Source: Brenneria izadpanahii (GTDB lineage: Bacteria > Pseudomonadota > Gammaproteobacteria > Enterobacterales > Enterobacteriaceae). Taken from it: 64,000 nt of DNA. The DNA lies in contig NZ_CP050854.1 of assembly GCF_017569925.1 (NCBI RefSeq), positions 3,224,001-3,288,000 of the forward strand, read 5' to 3'. Below are positions 43,043-53,170 of the stretch, piece after piece. The translations under genes and the position numbers were made by a program. Below the pieces are notes generated by a model. That model saw only the letters and a list, made by a program, of their open reading frames with translations, did not search any database and was not told the origin of the DNA. Within the stretch, counting starts at the first letter, position 1; every line of letters starts with the position of its first letter.

Positions 43043-43939
43043 ATGAAGACGCCGAACATCACACCGAGAACAAAAAAACAATTGCCTCATGAGAATTACG
43101 AGCGGCTCGTCAATGACATTACCGTGCGTTATGCGCAACTTTCCGAACGCTACAAAATGGTGGCCCGCTATATCACGCAAAACCCTAATACGGTGGCGTT
43201 GGAATCGAGCAACGCCATCGCCGCCAAATGCGGGGTAATGCACGCATCGGTTCTGGTTCGCTTCGCGCAATATTTCGGCTATAGCGGATTTAAACAGATG
43301 CAAAGCGTTTTCCAGACCCGGCTTGTCACCGTGGCGCCGGGATACGATGAGCGAATCGCCGCTCTTGAAGATGAATTACGGCAGAATGACGATAAAGGCA
43401 GCTTAGGTCTTTTAAAACGGCAAGTTATCCGTGATATCGCGACGCTGCAAGAGCTTTTGACCAACGTCACGGAGTCGGATCTGAATAATGCCGCATACCT
43501 GCTAAGGGATGCGGAAACCATTTTTATCGCCGGGCAGCTTCGTTCCGCCCCCGTGGCGCAATTAATGCGTTATCTACTCACCATGTTGAATCGCAAAGTT
43601 ATTTTGCTCGATCCCGCAGGGGGGCTCGCTGCATATATGGCCAGGAACATGTCGGAAAAAGATATATTAGTCGCCATTGCTTTTAGACATTACGCCCAAG
43701 AGGTCATTAGCATTGTGGATATTGCCGACAAAAACCATATCCCGACCATTTCGATAACGGATAGCCCGCTGTCGCCGCTTGCGAAAAACGCGGCCGTTCT
43801 GTTTACCATCCCGGAAGCGGAATTCAGCTTTTCCCGCTCGCTGGCTGCGCCGGTTTGTCTGGTGCAAAGTATCGCGACGACATTAGCATCCATTCTGCAC
43901 CCCGGCCAAGATCAAGAGCCGCCGCTAATGCCGCGGTGA
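43043..43939 (+). CDS. RpiR/MurR-family regulator with SIS domain
   Basis: 298 residues from the ATG chosen here (the frame is open from 42923; a GTG at 43025 is an alternative, and neither has a strong ribosome site). An N-terminal RpiR helix-turn-helix (about 15-90: LSERYKMVARYITQNPNTVALES, SNAIAAKCGVMHASVLVRFAQYFGYSGFKQMQ) is followed by a SIS domain (about 135-270: AETIFIAGQLRSAPVAQLMRY, DILVAIAFRHYAQEVISIVDIA, TISITDSPLSPLAKNAAV) that binds phosphosugars. It lies between a dehydrogenase and an aldo-keto reductase gene and probably controls this small operon. Confidence 0.88.
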   Translation: MKTPNITPRTKKQLPHENYERLVNDITVRYAQLSERYKMVARYITQNPNTVALESSNAIAAKCGVMHASVLVRFAQYFGYSGFKQMQSVFQTRLVTVAPGYDERIAALEDELRQNDDKGSLGLLKRQVIRDIATLQELLTNVTESDLNNAAYLLRDAETIFIAGQLRSAPVAQLMRYLLTMLNRKVILLDPAGGLAAYMARNMSEKDILVAIAFRHYAQEVISIVDIADKNHIPTISITDSPLSPLAKNAAVLFTIPEAEFSFSRSLAAPVCLVQSIATTLASILHPGQDQEPPLMPR

Positions 43940-44168
43940 TCGCCCCTTCCCCTCCGGCCAATGCTCCGCAATGCCGGGAACGCCGCTATCAACGCCATAA
44001 GGATATTCCCCCATTATCAACCTTATGGATAAAGTCTCTTTATTATATTTCCATATAAACCATTCACATTTGGCATCACAATGGTGCTGTTTTGCTTTCT
44101 TTCGCGGTAGCTAAATCACCGTGATTACCTACCATAAATAAACAGACCGACGTTCTATTTCACGCAAC

Positions 44169-44190
44169 CTGCGGTTCCACAGAACCGCGG
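44169..44190 (+). promoter_or_regulatory. Perfect stem-loop just before the aldo-keto reductase ribosome site
   Basis: GCGGTTC (44171-44177) and GAACCGC (44182-44188) form a perfect 7-base stem with a CACA loop, extendable by two more pairs. It lies 13 bases before the AAAGGAA ribosome site of the gene at 44215. It could be an operator or a 5' untranslated hairpin; the tight loop favours RNA. Confidence 0.4.
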
Positions 44191-44214
44191 TATAGAAACA
44201 GAAAAGGAAAAAAT

Positions 44215-45171
44215 ATGGAAAAGCGAAAACTCGGTAATACCGGACTGCAAATCGCGCCGCTGGTGTTCGGCGGTAACGTCTTTGGCTGGACGATCGATGA
44301 AAAAAGCAGCTTTACGGTTTTAGATGCCTTCATCGACCACGGTTTTAACGCCATCGATACCGCGGATGTCTATTCATCCTGGGCGCCGGGCAACAAAGGC
44401 GGGGAATCGGAGACGATTATCGGCAGATGGCTTAAGGCAAGGCCGGGTATCCGCGAAAAGGTGGTCATCTTCACTAAAGTCGGTTCCGATCTCGGCAGCC
44501 CCGATCGCAAGGGATTGTCGGAACGGTGGATCACCCAGGCGGTGGAAGGGTCGCTCAAACGCCTGGGTATTGAGGCCATAGATCTTTATTTCTCTCATTG
44601 GCCCGATCCCGACGTGAGCTATGAAGAAACGCTGGGCGCCTATGAAAAACTGCTTAAGGCCGGCAAGATAAAGGCTATCGGCGCTTCCAACCTTAACGCC
44701 GGGCAGCTGGAGGCCGCGCTCTCGACGGCGAAAGAAAAAGGGCTACCCGGATATCAGGTACTCCAACCCGAATACAACCTCTACGATCGCGACGCCTACG
44801 ATGGAGCATTACGCGATCTGTGCATAAAAGAGGGGCTGGGGGTGGTTACCTACTACAGTCTCGCATCAGGCTTTCTGTCGGGAAAATACCGTTCGAAAGC
44901 CGATTTGTCGCAGTCCCAACGGGGTGAAGGCATCGCCAAATATTTAACCGAGCGGGGAACGAAAATCATCAGCGCGCTTGAAGCCGTATCCGCCCGCCAC
45001 AGCGCCAAACCGGCGGAAGTCGCGTTGGCCTGGCTGATCCAGCAGGCGGGAGTCACCGCGCCTATCGCAAGCGCCACCAGCGTCGCCCAGGTCGCCAGTT
45101 TCGCCAACGCGGTCGGGCTGACGCTCTCTCCTGAAGACGTTAAGGCGTTGGATACTGCAAGCGCATATTAA
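44215..45171 (+). CDS. Aldo-keto reductase
   Basis: NADP(H)-dependent reductase, 318 residues, (beta/alpha)8 barrel. N-terminal MEKRKLGNTGLQIAPLVFGG, catalytic Asp/Tyr in NAIDTADVYSSW near residue 45, Lys in VVIFTKVGS near 85, His in DLYFSHWPDPD near 125, and the C-terminal cofactor loop APIASATSVAQVAS near 285. This is the YajO/IolS-like branch; IolS of Bacillus belongs to the same family and is linked to inositol genes. A terminator follows at 45187. Confidence 0.92.
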   Translation: MEKRKLGNTGLQIAPLVFGGNVFGWTIDEKSSFTVLDAFIDHGFNAIDTADVYSSWAPGNKGGESETIIGRWLKARPGIREKVVIFTKVGSDLGSPDRKGLSERWITQAVEGSLKRLGIEAIDLYFSHWPDPDVSYEETLGAYEKLLKAGKIKAIGASNLNAGQLEAALSTAKEKGLPGYQVLQPEYNLYDRDAYDGALRDLCIKEGLGVVTYYSLASGFLSGKYRSKADLSQSQRGEGIAKYLTERGTKIISALEAVSARHSAKPAEVALAWLIQQAGVTAPIASATSVAQVASFANAVGLTLSPEDVKALDTASAY

Positions 45172-45186
45172 TTTTCATTTTTCCAC

Positions 45187-45223
45187 AGGGATAAAGACGG
45201 GAACCGATCCGCGCTTTATCCCT
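45187..45223. terminator. Terminator between aldo-keto reductase and garK
   Basis: AGGGATAAAG at 45187-45196 and CTTTATCCCT at 45214-45223 form a perfect 10-base stem with a 17-base loop, 15 bases after the reductase stop and followed by TTGATTTTCTTG. The gene on the other side (garK, minus strand) ends at 45286, so it may serve both. Confidence 0.65.
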
Positions 45224-45285
45224 TGATTTTCTTGTGTATTTAACGCCTTAGCTCACCCGTTTTCCGTCATTTACCGCGCGCTTCA

Positions 45286-46431
45286 TCAGCCGCTCATGCC
45301 CTGCGCCAGTTTGATGGTCGCGGCAATATTGCGCGCCGTCATTTTCACGTTACCCGCGGCTTGCTCCAGCGCTTCGTCTAACGAGCAAATGCGGTACAAC
45401 ACGCTGAATACCGCATCCAGACCGTGTTTATGTACGATGCCGACATCCGCCGTCAGGCTGCCCGCAATCCCCACCACCGGTTTGTTATAGCGTTTTGCCA
45501 CGCGCGCCACGCCGATAGGCACTTTGCCGTGGATGGTCTGACTGTCGATGCGCCCTTCGCCGGTGATCACCAACGACGCGTCGCGGACCAGTTCGTCCAG
45601 TCCCAGCGACTCGGTTACAATATCGATCCCCTGCCGCAACGCCGCGCCGCAGAACGCCAACAGCGCGGCGCCCATGCCTCCCGCCGCGCCGGCGCCGGGC
45701 GACTGTTCGACTTCAATATTCAGATCGCGGCGAATGACGCCGGCGTAGCGCTTCAGCGCTTCGTCAAGCTGGATAATCATGGCTTCCGTCGCGCCTTTCT
45801 GCGGCCCGAACACCGCGGAAGCGCCTTGCGGCCCGGTGAGCGGATTCGTGACGTCGCAGGCGACCTCGAAACGGCACGCCTTGATACGCGTATCCAGGTT
45901 GCTGATATCGATGCTGGCGAGCTTTTCAAGTTCACCGCCGCCGTAGCCGATTTGTTCGCCTTTATTATCCAGCAGCTTCGCCCCCAAAGCCTGCGCCATA
46001 CCGGCGCCGCCATCATTGGTCGCACTGCCGCCGATACCGATAATGCAGTGCTTCACGCCGAGATCCAATGCGCGGCGGATCAATTCGCCCGTGCCGTAGC
46101 TGGTGGTAAACAGCGGATTGCGCCGCGCCATCGGCACCCGTTCCAGGCCGCTGGCGGCCGCCATTTCGATAAACGCCGTTTTCTCATCGCCCGACAGGCC
46201 GAAAAACGCGTCTATCTCCTCGCCCAGCGGGCCGGTTACCGGCACCTTGACGACCCGTCCCCGGGTTGCCGCGACCATCGCATCCACAGTGCCTTCGCCG
46301 CCGTCCGCGACGGGAAGTTTGACGTAGCTGGCATCGGGAAATATTTCCCGGAAACCGGCCTCAATCTGCGCAGCCACGTCCTGCGCTGATAAACTTTCTT
46401 TATAAGAATCCGGCGCGATAACGATTTTCAT
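45286..46431 (-). CDS. garK: Glycerate 2-kinase
   Basis: Phosphorylates D-glycerate to 2-phosphoglycerate, last step of glucarate/galactarate breakdown. 381 residues of the GarK/GlxK family: MKIVIAPDSYKESLSAQDVA at the start, LPVADGGEGTVDAM near 40, GIGGSATNDGGAGMAQALGA near 125, SPGAGAAGGMGAALLAF near 240 and VITGEGRIDSQTIHGKVPIGVA near 285. I use the ATG at 46431 (two codons inside the longest frame). It is last in the operon that begins at 54556. Confidence 0.95.
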   Translation of the reverse strand: MKIVIAPDSYKESLSAQDVAAQIEAGFREIFPDASYVKLPVADGGEGTVDAMVAATRGRVVKVPVTGPLGEEIDAFFGLSGDEKTAFIEMAAASGLERVPMARRNPLFTTSYGTGELIRRALDLGVKHCIIGIGGSATNDGGAGMAQALGAKLLDNKGEQIGYGGGELEKLASIDISNLDTRIKACRFEVACDVTNPLTGPQGASAVFGPQKGATEAMIIQLDEALKRYAGVIRRDLNIEVEQSPGAGAAGGMGAALLAFCGAALRQGIDIVTESLGLDELVRDASLVITGEGRIDSQTIHGKVPIGVARVAKRYNKPVVGIAGSLTADVGIVHKHGLDAVFSVLYRICSLDEALEQAAGNVKMTARNIAATIKLAQGMSG

Positions 46432-46540
46432 AAACAATCCTATTTTATAAACGTTCCGCTTGCGTCATCCAGTCCCGCTGAATCGGCGCCGTTTCAAAAG
46501 CCGGGGCGATACGCGACAGATCGCGCCCCGGCCTGCCGCA

Positions 46541-47425
46541 TCAGCGCGTTACCTCAATTTTAGCCAGTTTCTCGTAATAGCGGGCCAAGGCGCTATGGTC
46601 CGCCGCCCCAAGATCGTCGGTTTTCAGCGCCTGCATCATTTCCATCACCGCCGCTGTCAGCGGCAGCTGCGCGCCAACGCCGTGCGACGTATCCAGCGCA
46701 TTAGCCAGATCCTTGATGTGCAGATCGATGCGAAAACCCGGTTTGAAATTGCGATCCAGCACCATCGGCGCTTTGGCGTCCAGCACCGTGCTGCCGGCCA
46801 GTCCGCCGCGGATCGCCTGATACACCAGTTCAGGGTTGACGCCCGCTTTGGTCGCCAGCACCAGCGCTTCCGACATGGCGGCGATGTTCAACGCCACGAT
46901 CACCTGATTCGCCAGTTTGGTGACGTTGCCCGCGCCGATATCGCCGGTATGCACCACTGAAGCCGCCATGACTTTCAGTATGCTATGGCAGCGCTCGAAC
47001 AGCGCCTTATCGCCGCCCACCATGACCGCCAGCGTGCCGTCAATCGCCTTCGGTTCACCGCCGCTGACCGGCGCATCCAGCATATCAATGCCTTTTTCCG
47101 CCAGCGCGGCGGCGATTTCGCGGCTGGCGAGCGGCGCGATGGAACTCATATCAACCAGCGCCGAGCCCTTGGCCGCCCCTTCAATAACGCCGTTTTCACC
47201 CAGCACCACCTGTTTGACGTGCGGCGAATTCGGCAGCATGGTAATGATGATGTCGCTCTGCTCCGCCACCGCTTTCGGCGTGGCGGCGGATACGGCTCCG
47301 GCCGCCACGACGTCGGCGACCGCGTCTTCATTCCGGTCCAACACAATCAATGAGTAACCTGCTTTAATCAGGTTTTTACTCATCGGTCTACCCATGATCC
47401 CCAATCCAATAAAACCAATTTTCAT
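46541..47425 (-). CDS. garR: 2-hydroxy-3-oxopropionate (tartronate semialdehyde) reductase
   Basis: Reduces tartronate semialdehyde to D-glycerate. 294 residues, beta-hydroxyacid dehydrogenase family: MKIGFIGLGIMGRPMSKNL nucleotide site, MLPNSPHVKQVVLGENG near 65, substrate motif DAPVSGGEPKAIDGTLAVMVGG (about 117-138), catalytic lysine in GAGNVTKLANQVIVALNIAAMSEA near 170. It lies between garL and garK. Confidence 0.96.
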   Translation of the reverse strand: MKIGFIGLGIMGRPMSKNLIKAGYSLIVLDRNEDAVADVVAAGAVSAATPKAVAEQSDIIITMLPNSPHVKQVVLGENGVIEGAAKGSALVDMSSIAPLASREIAAALAEKGIDMLDAPVSGGEPKAIDGTLAVMVGGDKALFERCHSILKVMAASVVHTGDIGAGNVTKLANQVIVALNIAAMSEALVLATKAGVNPELVYQAIRGGLAGSTVLDAKAPMVLDRNFKPGFRIDLHIKDLANALDTSHGVGAQLPLTAAVMEMMQALKTDDLGAADHSALARYYEKLAKIEVTR

Positions 47426-47496
47426 GACGTTAACCCCGCTGTACGATCGCTAAATGGTCACTTTCGTTTACAGATTGACTGGCCGCGGTTGGTAAC

Positions 47497-48267
47497 TCAC
47501 TGTTTAAACTTGTCGAACAACGCCTGAGACGCGCCGCGGAACAAGCCCAGATCGCTGCCGACGGCGACAAAGCGGGCGCCCCACTCCAGGTAACGCCGGG
47601 CATCGGCTTCCACCGGCGCCAGAATGCCGCTGGGTTTGCCATGCGCCTCCGCACGTTCAAAGATATGGCGGATCACTTTCTGCACTTCGGGATGGTTAGG
47701 CTGCCCCAGATAGCCCAGCGCGGCTGACAGATCGCCCGGCCCGACGAAAATGCCGTCTACCCCGTCCACCGCGGCGATGGCATCCAGGTTGTCCACCCCT
47801 TCCTGGCTTTCGATCTGCACCAGTACGGTGATGTTGTCGTTAATGGTTGCGAAATAGTTGGGTTCCGTGCCGAACGAATTACTGCGGTGCGAAACGGAAA
47901 CCCCGCGGATGCCGGCTGGCGGATAGCGCGTCGATGCTACGGCGCGCACGGCTTCTTCTTGCGTCTCCACAAACGGGATCAGGAAATTGTAAAAACCGAT
48001 ATCCAGCAACCGTTTGATGATCACCGGCTCATTGCAGGGCGGACGCACCACCGGCGCGCTGTGGCTGCCTTTGAGCGCCATCAGCTGCGGAATAAAGGTG
48101 TTGATATCGTTCGGCGAATGTTCGCCGTCCAGCACCAGCCAGTCGAATCCGGCCAGCCCCAGTATCTCGGTCGAGATCGGGTTTCCCAGCCCGCACCAGC
48201 AACCGATAAGCGTTTTTTGTTGCTGTAGATTCTGACGAAAGCGGTTAGGTAAAATCGGCGTGTTCAT
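47497..48267 (-). CDS. garL: 5-keto-4-deoxy-D-glucarate aldolase
   Basis: HpcH/HpaI-family class II aldolase that splits 5-keto-4-deoxyglucarate into pyruvate and tartronate semialdehyde. 256 residues: [39 protein letters not shown] region at 20-58, [30 protein letters not shown] region at 75-104 with the conserved Arg, [14 protein letters not shown] near 150 and [14 protein letters not shown] near 170. It follows gudD by 40 bases and precedes garR by 71. Confidence 0.95.
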   Translation of the reverse strand: MNTPILPNRFRQNLQQQKTLIGCWCGLGNPISTEILGLAGFDWLVLDGEHSPNDINTFIPQLMALKGSHSAPVVRPPCNEPVIIKRLLDIGFYNFLIPFVETQEEAVRAVASTRYPPAGIRGVSVSHRSNSFGTEPNYFATINDNITVLVQIESQEGVDNLDAIAAVDGVDGIFVGPGDLSAALGYLGQPNHPEVQKVIRHIFERAEAHGKPSGILAPVEADARRYLEWGARFVAVGSDLGLFRGASQALFDKFKQ

Positions 48268-48307
48268 TTTTCATCCTCAGTAATTGGAAGGCGCTATTCA
48301 ATAGCGG

Positions 48308-49654
48308 TCAGCGCACCAGACAAGGACGTTTGTTATCGAACGTCCAGCCGGGAACAAGATATTGCATTCCGGCTGCGTCATTGCGTGCGCCTAACCCATT
48401 GTTTTTGTACAACTCATTGGCTTTATACAGTTGATCCATATCCAGTTCGATACCCAAACCGGGGCGCTTCGGCACATCGATCCTGCCGCCGATAATCTGT
48501 AACGGCGCTTTTGTCAGGCGCTGGTTGCCTTCCTGCCAGATCCAGTGGGTATCGATGGCGGCGATATCGCCCGGCGCGGCGGCGGCGACATGGGTAAACA
48601 TCGCCAGGGAAATATCGAAGTGGTTATTGGAGTGCGATCCCCAGGTCAGCCCCCATTCATGGCACATCTGCGCCACGCGCACCGATCCCTGCATGGTCCA
48701 GAAATGCGGATCGGCCAGCGGAATATCGACCGATTGCAACGCAATGGCATGTTTCATCTGACGCCAGTCGGTGGCGATCATATTGGTGGCGGTCGGCAGC
48801 CCCGTCGCGCGCCGGAACTCCGCCATCGTCTCGCGCCCGGAGAAGCCCTGTTCCGCGCCGCAGGGATCCTCGGCGTAGGCCAGCACGCCTTTCAGCTGTT
48901 TGCCTAGATGAATCGCTTCCTGCAACGACCAGGCGCCGTTGGGATCCAGCGTGATGCGCGCCTGCGGAAAACGCTCGGCCAACGCCGTGACGGCTTCCGC
49001 CTCTTCGCTGCCGGCCAGCACGCCGCCTTTCAGTTTGAAATCATTGAAACCGTATTTTTCATAGGCGGCCTCGGCCAAACGCACTACGGCCTCCGGCGTC
49101 AGCGCCTCTTCATGGCGCAAGCGATACCAGTCGCATTTTTCATCCGTCTGGCTTTGGTAGGGCAGATCGGTTTTGCGGCGATCGCCGATATAGAACAGGT
49201 ATCCCAGCGCCTCGACCGAATCCCGCTGCTGTCCGTCGCCCAACAGCGCCGCCGCCGGCACGTTCAGAAACTGCCCCAGCAGATCCAGCATCGCCGCTTC
49301 CACGGCGGTAACTACATGCACGGTGGTGCGCTGATCGAAAGTCTGCTGACCGCGGCCGGAAGCGTCCCGATCGGAAAACCGGCGAAAGATGGCGCTCATG
49401 ACGTTTTTGTATTCGCCCAGCGATTTGCCTATCACCAGCGCCGCAGCCTGTTCCAGCGTCCGGCGGATTTTTTCGCCGCCGGGCACCTCGCCTGCGCCGG
49501 TGCGGCCGGCATTGTCTTTCAGAATAACGATATTACGAGTGAAATACGGCGCATGCGCGCCGCTAAGATTCAACAACATGCTGTCGTAACCGGCGACGGG
49601 AAGAACCTGCATGTCGACAACAACCGGAGAATCAGGGAAGTGATGGCTATCCAT
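48308..49654 (-). CDS. gudD: Glucarate dehydratase
   Basis: Enolase-superfamily dehydratase converting D-glucarate (and idarate) to 5-keto-4-deoxyglucarate. 448 residues; N-terminal capping domain with [20 protein letters not shown], catalytic KxK in [13 protein letters not shown] near 205, metal-binding DPNGAW near 237 and EDPCG near 262, and the catalytic His in [14 protein letters not shown] near 340. The start at 49654 (MDSHHF) has AAGGAGT; the longer upstream frame has no homology. It lies between mmsA and garL. Confidence 0.95.
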   Translation of the reverse strand: MDSHHFPDSPVVVDMQVLPVAGYDSMLLNLSGAHAPYFTRNIVILKDNAGRTGAGEVPGGEKIRRTLEQAAALVIGKSLGEYKNVMSAIFRRFSDRDASGRGQQTFDQRTTVHVVTAVEAAMLDLLGQFLNVPAAALLGDGQQRDSVEALGYLFYIGDRRKTDLPYQSQTDEKCDWYRLRHEEALTPEAVVRLAEAAYEKYGFNDFKLKGGVLAGSEEAEAVTALAERFPQARITLDPNGAWSLQEAIHLGKQLKGVLAYAEDPCGAEQGFSGRETMAEFRRATGLPTATNMIATDWRQMKHAIALQSVDIPLADPHFWTMQGSVRVAQMCHEWGLTWGSHSNNHFDISLAMFTHVAAAAPGDIAAIDTHWIWQEGNQRLTKAPLQIIGGRIDVPKRPGLGIELDMDQLYKANELYKNNGLGARNDAAGMQYLVPGWTFDNKRPCLVR

Positions 49655-49768
49655 CGCGGACTCCTTAATTTGAATCGATAAGTATTCTTTGCAGATCCCC
49701 TGCTTTCTGCGCCGCAAACCCCAACGGCAAGCGGCTTTGCAAAAAAACAAAGCCGCCGGTTGATATCG

Positions 49769-51262
49769 CTATTTGGCTGTAGGCATGGCGAATTCCGGGC
49801 CTTGCGCAATGCTGTCCGGCCAACGCTGCATGATGCTCTTATAGCGGGTATAGAAACGGATGGCCTCTTCGCCGTAGGCGTGATGTTCGCCGAACAGCGA
49901 ACGCTTCCATCCGCCAAAGGAGTGCCAGGCCATAGGAACGGGAATGGGAACGTTGATGCCCACCATGCCGGCTTTGACCTTGCGGGCGAAAGTGCGGGCG
50001 ATACCGCCGTCGCGCGTAAAGCAGACCGCGCCGTTGCCAAATTCATGGGCGTTCGTCAGCTCAATCGCCTCTGCAAATGTCGGCACCCGAACGATAGACA
50101 GCACCGGTCCGAAGATCTCCTCGCGATAGATGGTCATGTTCGGCGTTACGTCATCAAACAGCGTCGCGCCGACGAAATACCCATTTTCCGCTCCCGGAGC
50201 GCGGAAATTGCGGCCGTCCACCAGCAGCCTGGCGCCCTCTTCCACCCCTTTATCAATGTAATGGGTAACGCGCGCCTGATGTTCGGCGGTAACCAGCGGC
50301 CCCATATCGGCTTCGCCATCCGTCCCCTGGCGAATTCGCAGCTTATCAATACGCGGCAGCAGCTTCGCCACCAGTTCGTCGCCGACGGAACCTACCGCCA
50401 CGGCGACCGAACAGGCCATGCAGCGTTCTCCCGCCGCGCCATACGCCGCGCCGATCAGGGCATCCGCCACCTGATCGAGATCGGCGTCAGGCATAACGGT
50501 AATATGGTTCTTGGCGCCGCCGAGCGCCTGTACGCGCTTGCCGTGCTGGCTGGCCTGCCGATGAATGTATTCGGCGACCGGCGTTGAACCGACAAAGGAA
50601 ACGGCCTCCACTTTAGGATGCGTCAACAGACGGTCCACCGCGTCTTTGCCGCCTTGCACCACATTGAAAACGCCGTCCGGCAGTCCGGCTTCCTTCAGCA
50701 GACGGGCCACCATCAAGCTGGCGGAGGGATCGCGTTCAGAGGGTTTCAGCACGAAGGTATTGCCGGTCGCCAACGCCATCGGGATCATCCACAGCGGCAC
50801 CATGATCGGGAAATTGAACGGCGTGATGCCGACGCACACGCCAAGCGCCTGACGCAGGTTCCAGTTATCGATATTGCCGCCGATATTGTCGGAGAAAGCG
50901 CTTTGCAGCAGGCTTGGCGCGCCGCAGGCGAACTCCACCACTTCGATACCGCGGGTGATTTCGCCCATCGCGTCGGACAAGACTTTGCCGTGTTCGCGGG
51001 TGATGATCTGCGCCAGCTCTTCACTATGTTTTTCCAGCAATTCTTTGAAACGAAAAAGCACCCTGGAACGACGCAGCGCTGACTGGGATGACCAACCGTC
51101 AAACGCGGCGGCGGCGGCTTCGACGGCGAGATCGACGGTTGCCGGACGCGCCAGCGCAACCTGAGCCACCACTTCGCCGAGCGCGGGGTTGTATACGGGT
51201 TGCTGTCCGTCCTGTTCGCCCCCCACTTCTTTCCCATTGATAAAATGTTGGATTGTTTCCAT
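49769..51262 (-). CDS. mmsA: Methylmalonate/malonate semialdehyde dehydrogenase (CoA-acylating)
   Basis: 497-residue aldehyde dehydrogenase with the MmsA/IolA signature: FINGKEVGG at the start, [21 protein letters not shown] near 145, [19 protein letters not shown] near 250, and the catalytic cysteine in [16 protein letters not shown] near 285. MmsA/IolA turns malonate semialdehyde into acetyl-CoA, the last step of classical inositol breakdown, yet here it sits between an IlvD-type dehydratase and glucarate dehydratase. It may serve sugar-acid catabolism here, or both pathways; substrate preference is not readable from sequence. Confidence 0.93.
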   Translation of the reverse strand: METIQHFINGKEVGGEQDGQQPVYNPALGEVVAQVALARPATVDLAVEAAAAAFDGWSSQSALRRSRVLFRFKELLEKHSEELAQIITREHGKVLSDAMGEITRGIEVVEFACGAPSLLQSAFSDNIGGNIDNWNLRQALGVCVGITPFNFPIMVPLWMIPMALATGNTFVLKPSERDPSASLMVARLLKEAGLPDGVFNVVQGGKDAVDRLLTHPKVEAVSFVGSTPVAEYIHRQASQHGKRVQALGGAKNHITVMPDADLDQVADALIGAAYGAAGERCMACSVAVAVGSVGDELVAKLLPRIDKLRIRQGTDGEADMGPLVTAEHQARVTHYIDKGVEEGARLLVDGRNFRAPGAENGYFVGATLFDDVTPNMTIYREEIFGPVLSIVRVPTFAEAIELTNAHEFGNGAVCFTRDGGIARTFARKVKAGMVGINVPIPVPMAWHSFGGWKRSLFGEHHAYGEEAIRFYTRYKSIMQRWPDSIAQGPEFAMPTAK

Positions 51263-51383
51263 TACAGCACTTCCTCTCTTTTTCGGTTCATAAAGAAATA
51301 AATAACGCGGATTAAAACGGCGTATCCGCCGCCGCGTTTTTCGTGCCCCGGCGCCCGACAGCGGTCAGGCGCCGGTTGGGCGA

Positions 51384-53129
51384 TTACTGAATCGGCGGTT
51401 CAGGAATCAGGCCTTGTTCACCCGGTACGGTTTGCAGGAAATCGAAATCGCAGCCGTCGTCGGCCTGACTGACGTGTTCGGCGAATAACCGGCCGTAGCC
51501 GCGCGGGTAATAAGGCTGGGGCGGCGTCCACGCTTTGCGCCGCTGTTCCATTTCTTCTTCGGGGATCAGTAAATTAAGCTGGCGTTTTGACACGCTTAAC
51601 TCAATGCTGTCGCCATCGCGCACCAACGCCAGCGGTCCGCCGACGAAAGATTCGGGCGCGATATGCACCACGCAGGAGCCGAAGCTGGTGCCGCTCATGC
51701 GCGCATCGGACAGACGCACGATGTCGCGGATGCCCCGTTCCAGCAGTTTTTTCGGGATCGGGATCTGTCCCCACTCAGGAAAGCCGGGAGCGCCCAACGG
51801 TCCGGCGTTTTTCAGCACCAGTACGGAGTTTTCATCCACGTCCAGCGCCGGATCGTCGATGCGTTTTTGCAGATCCTCCACGTTGTTGAAAACAACCGCG
51901 CGGCCGACGTGCTCATGCAGGCGCGGATCGGCCGCATGGATTTTCAATACCGCGCTGTTAGGCGCCAGATTGCCGCGCAGGATCACCAGGCTGCCCAGTT
52001 CGCCCAGCGGTTTCTCCAGCGGCAGAATCACATCGTCGTTGTACACTTCCGCGCCGGCGAAATTTTCCCCCAGCGTTTTGCCGTTCACCGTCAGCGGGGA
52101 AACGTCAATCAACGATCCCAGACGGTTGAGCAAGGCCCGCAGGCCGCCGGCGTAATAGAAATCCTCCATCAGGTATTTTCCGGCGGGGCGAATATTGGCC
52201 AGATGGGGCACTTTCTGCGATAGTTCATCGAAACGGTCCACCGTAAGGGGGATGCCCGCCCGGCGCGCCATGGCGATCACGTGAATCACGGCATTGGTGG
52301 AGCCGCCGAGCGCCAATGCGGTGATAATGGCGTTATCGAAAGAGGCGGGACACAGGAAATCCGATGGTTTGAGATCTTCCCAGACCATTTCGACGATGCG
52401 GCGTCCGGTACGTTCGGCCATGATGGCGTGGCGCGAATCCGGCGCCACAATGGATGACGCGCCGGTAAAACAGAATCCCAGGGCGTCGGCGATACTCATC
52501 ATGGTGGGCGCGGTGCCCATGGTCATACATGTTCCGGCCGAACGGGATATGCCGTTCTCCACCTCTTCCAACTGCTGTTCGTTATACTCTCCGGCCTTAT
52601 ATTTGTACCAGGAGGCGAACAGGTCGGTGCCCGAACCAAGGAATTTCCCTTTGTTGTCGCCGCGCAGCGAAGGCCCGGCCGGTAAATAAATAGCCGGAAT
52701 ATTCATGGAGATGGCCCCCATAATCAGGCCGGGCGTGGTTTTATCGCATCCCCCCATCAGTACCGCGCCGTCAATGGGATGAGAACGCAACAGCTCCTCG
52801 GTTTCGATTGCCAGCAAATTACGGTAGAGCATGGCCGCCGGCCTGACATAAGGCTCGCCCAGCGACATGGCCGGCAGTTCGATCGGAAAGCCGCCGGCCT
52901 GAAGAATGCCGCGTTTTACCTGCTCGGCGCGATCCTTGAAATGCGTGTGGCATGGATTGATCTCGCTCCAGGTATTGATAATCGCAATCACCGGTTTGCC
53001 CATGTAGTCTTCCCGGGCGTAACCTTGCTGGGCCATACGGGCGCGGTGCCCCAGAGAGCGGAATACCGGCGCGCCGTACCAGCGATAACTTCTTAGTGTT
53101 TCAGGCGTTTTTTTGATTTGTGCGCACAT
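51384..53129 (-). CDS. IlvD/Edd-family sugar-acid dehydratase
   Basis: 581-residue iron-sulfur dehydratase of the pentonate/hexonate branch (L-arabonate or D-xylonate dehydratase-like): [26 protein letters not shown] region near 40-65, [15 protein letters not shown] near 125, [15 protein letters not shown] near 195 (the three cysteines are the expected cluster ligands), [19 protein letters not shown] near 280 and [16 protein letters not shown] near 475. It does not carry features I would use to assign ilvD or edd, and context with GarL and MmsA favours a sugar acid. It follows the MFS gene by 41 bases. Confidence 0.92.
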   Translation of the reverse strand: MCAQIKKTPETLRSYRWYGAPVFRSLGHRARMAQQGYAREDYMGKPVIAIINTWSEINPCHTHFKDRAEQVKRGILQAGGFPIELPAMSLGEPYVRPAAMLYRNLLAIETEELLRSHPIDGAVLMGGCDKTTPGLIMGAISMNIPAIYLPAGPSLRGDNKGKFLGSGTDLFASWYKYKAGEYNEQQLEEVENGISRSAGTCMTMGTAPTMMSIADALGFCFTGASSIVAPDSRHAIMAERTGRRIVEMVWEDLKPSDFLCPASFDNAIITALALGGSTNAVIHVIAMARRAGIPLTVDRFDELSQKVPHLANIRPAGKYLMEDFYYAGGLRALLNRLGSLIDVSPLTVNGKTLGENFAGAEVYNDDVILPLEKPLGELGSLVILRGNLAPNSAVLKIHAADPRLHEHVGRAVVFNNVEDLQKRIDDPALDVDENSVLVLKNAGPLGAPGFPEWGQIPIPKKLLERGIRDIVRLSDARMSGTSFGSCVVHIAPESFVGGPLALVRDGDSIELSVSKRQLNLLIPEEEMEQRRKAWTPPQPYYPRGYGRLFAEHVSQADDGCDFDFLQTVPGEQGLIPEPPIQ

Positions 53130-53170
53130 GGTTGCCTCCAGTTATTATTAGAAAACATATTCTCATTACG

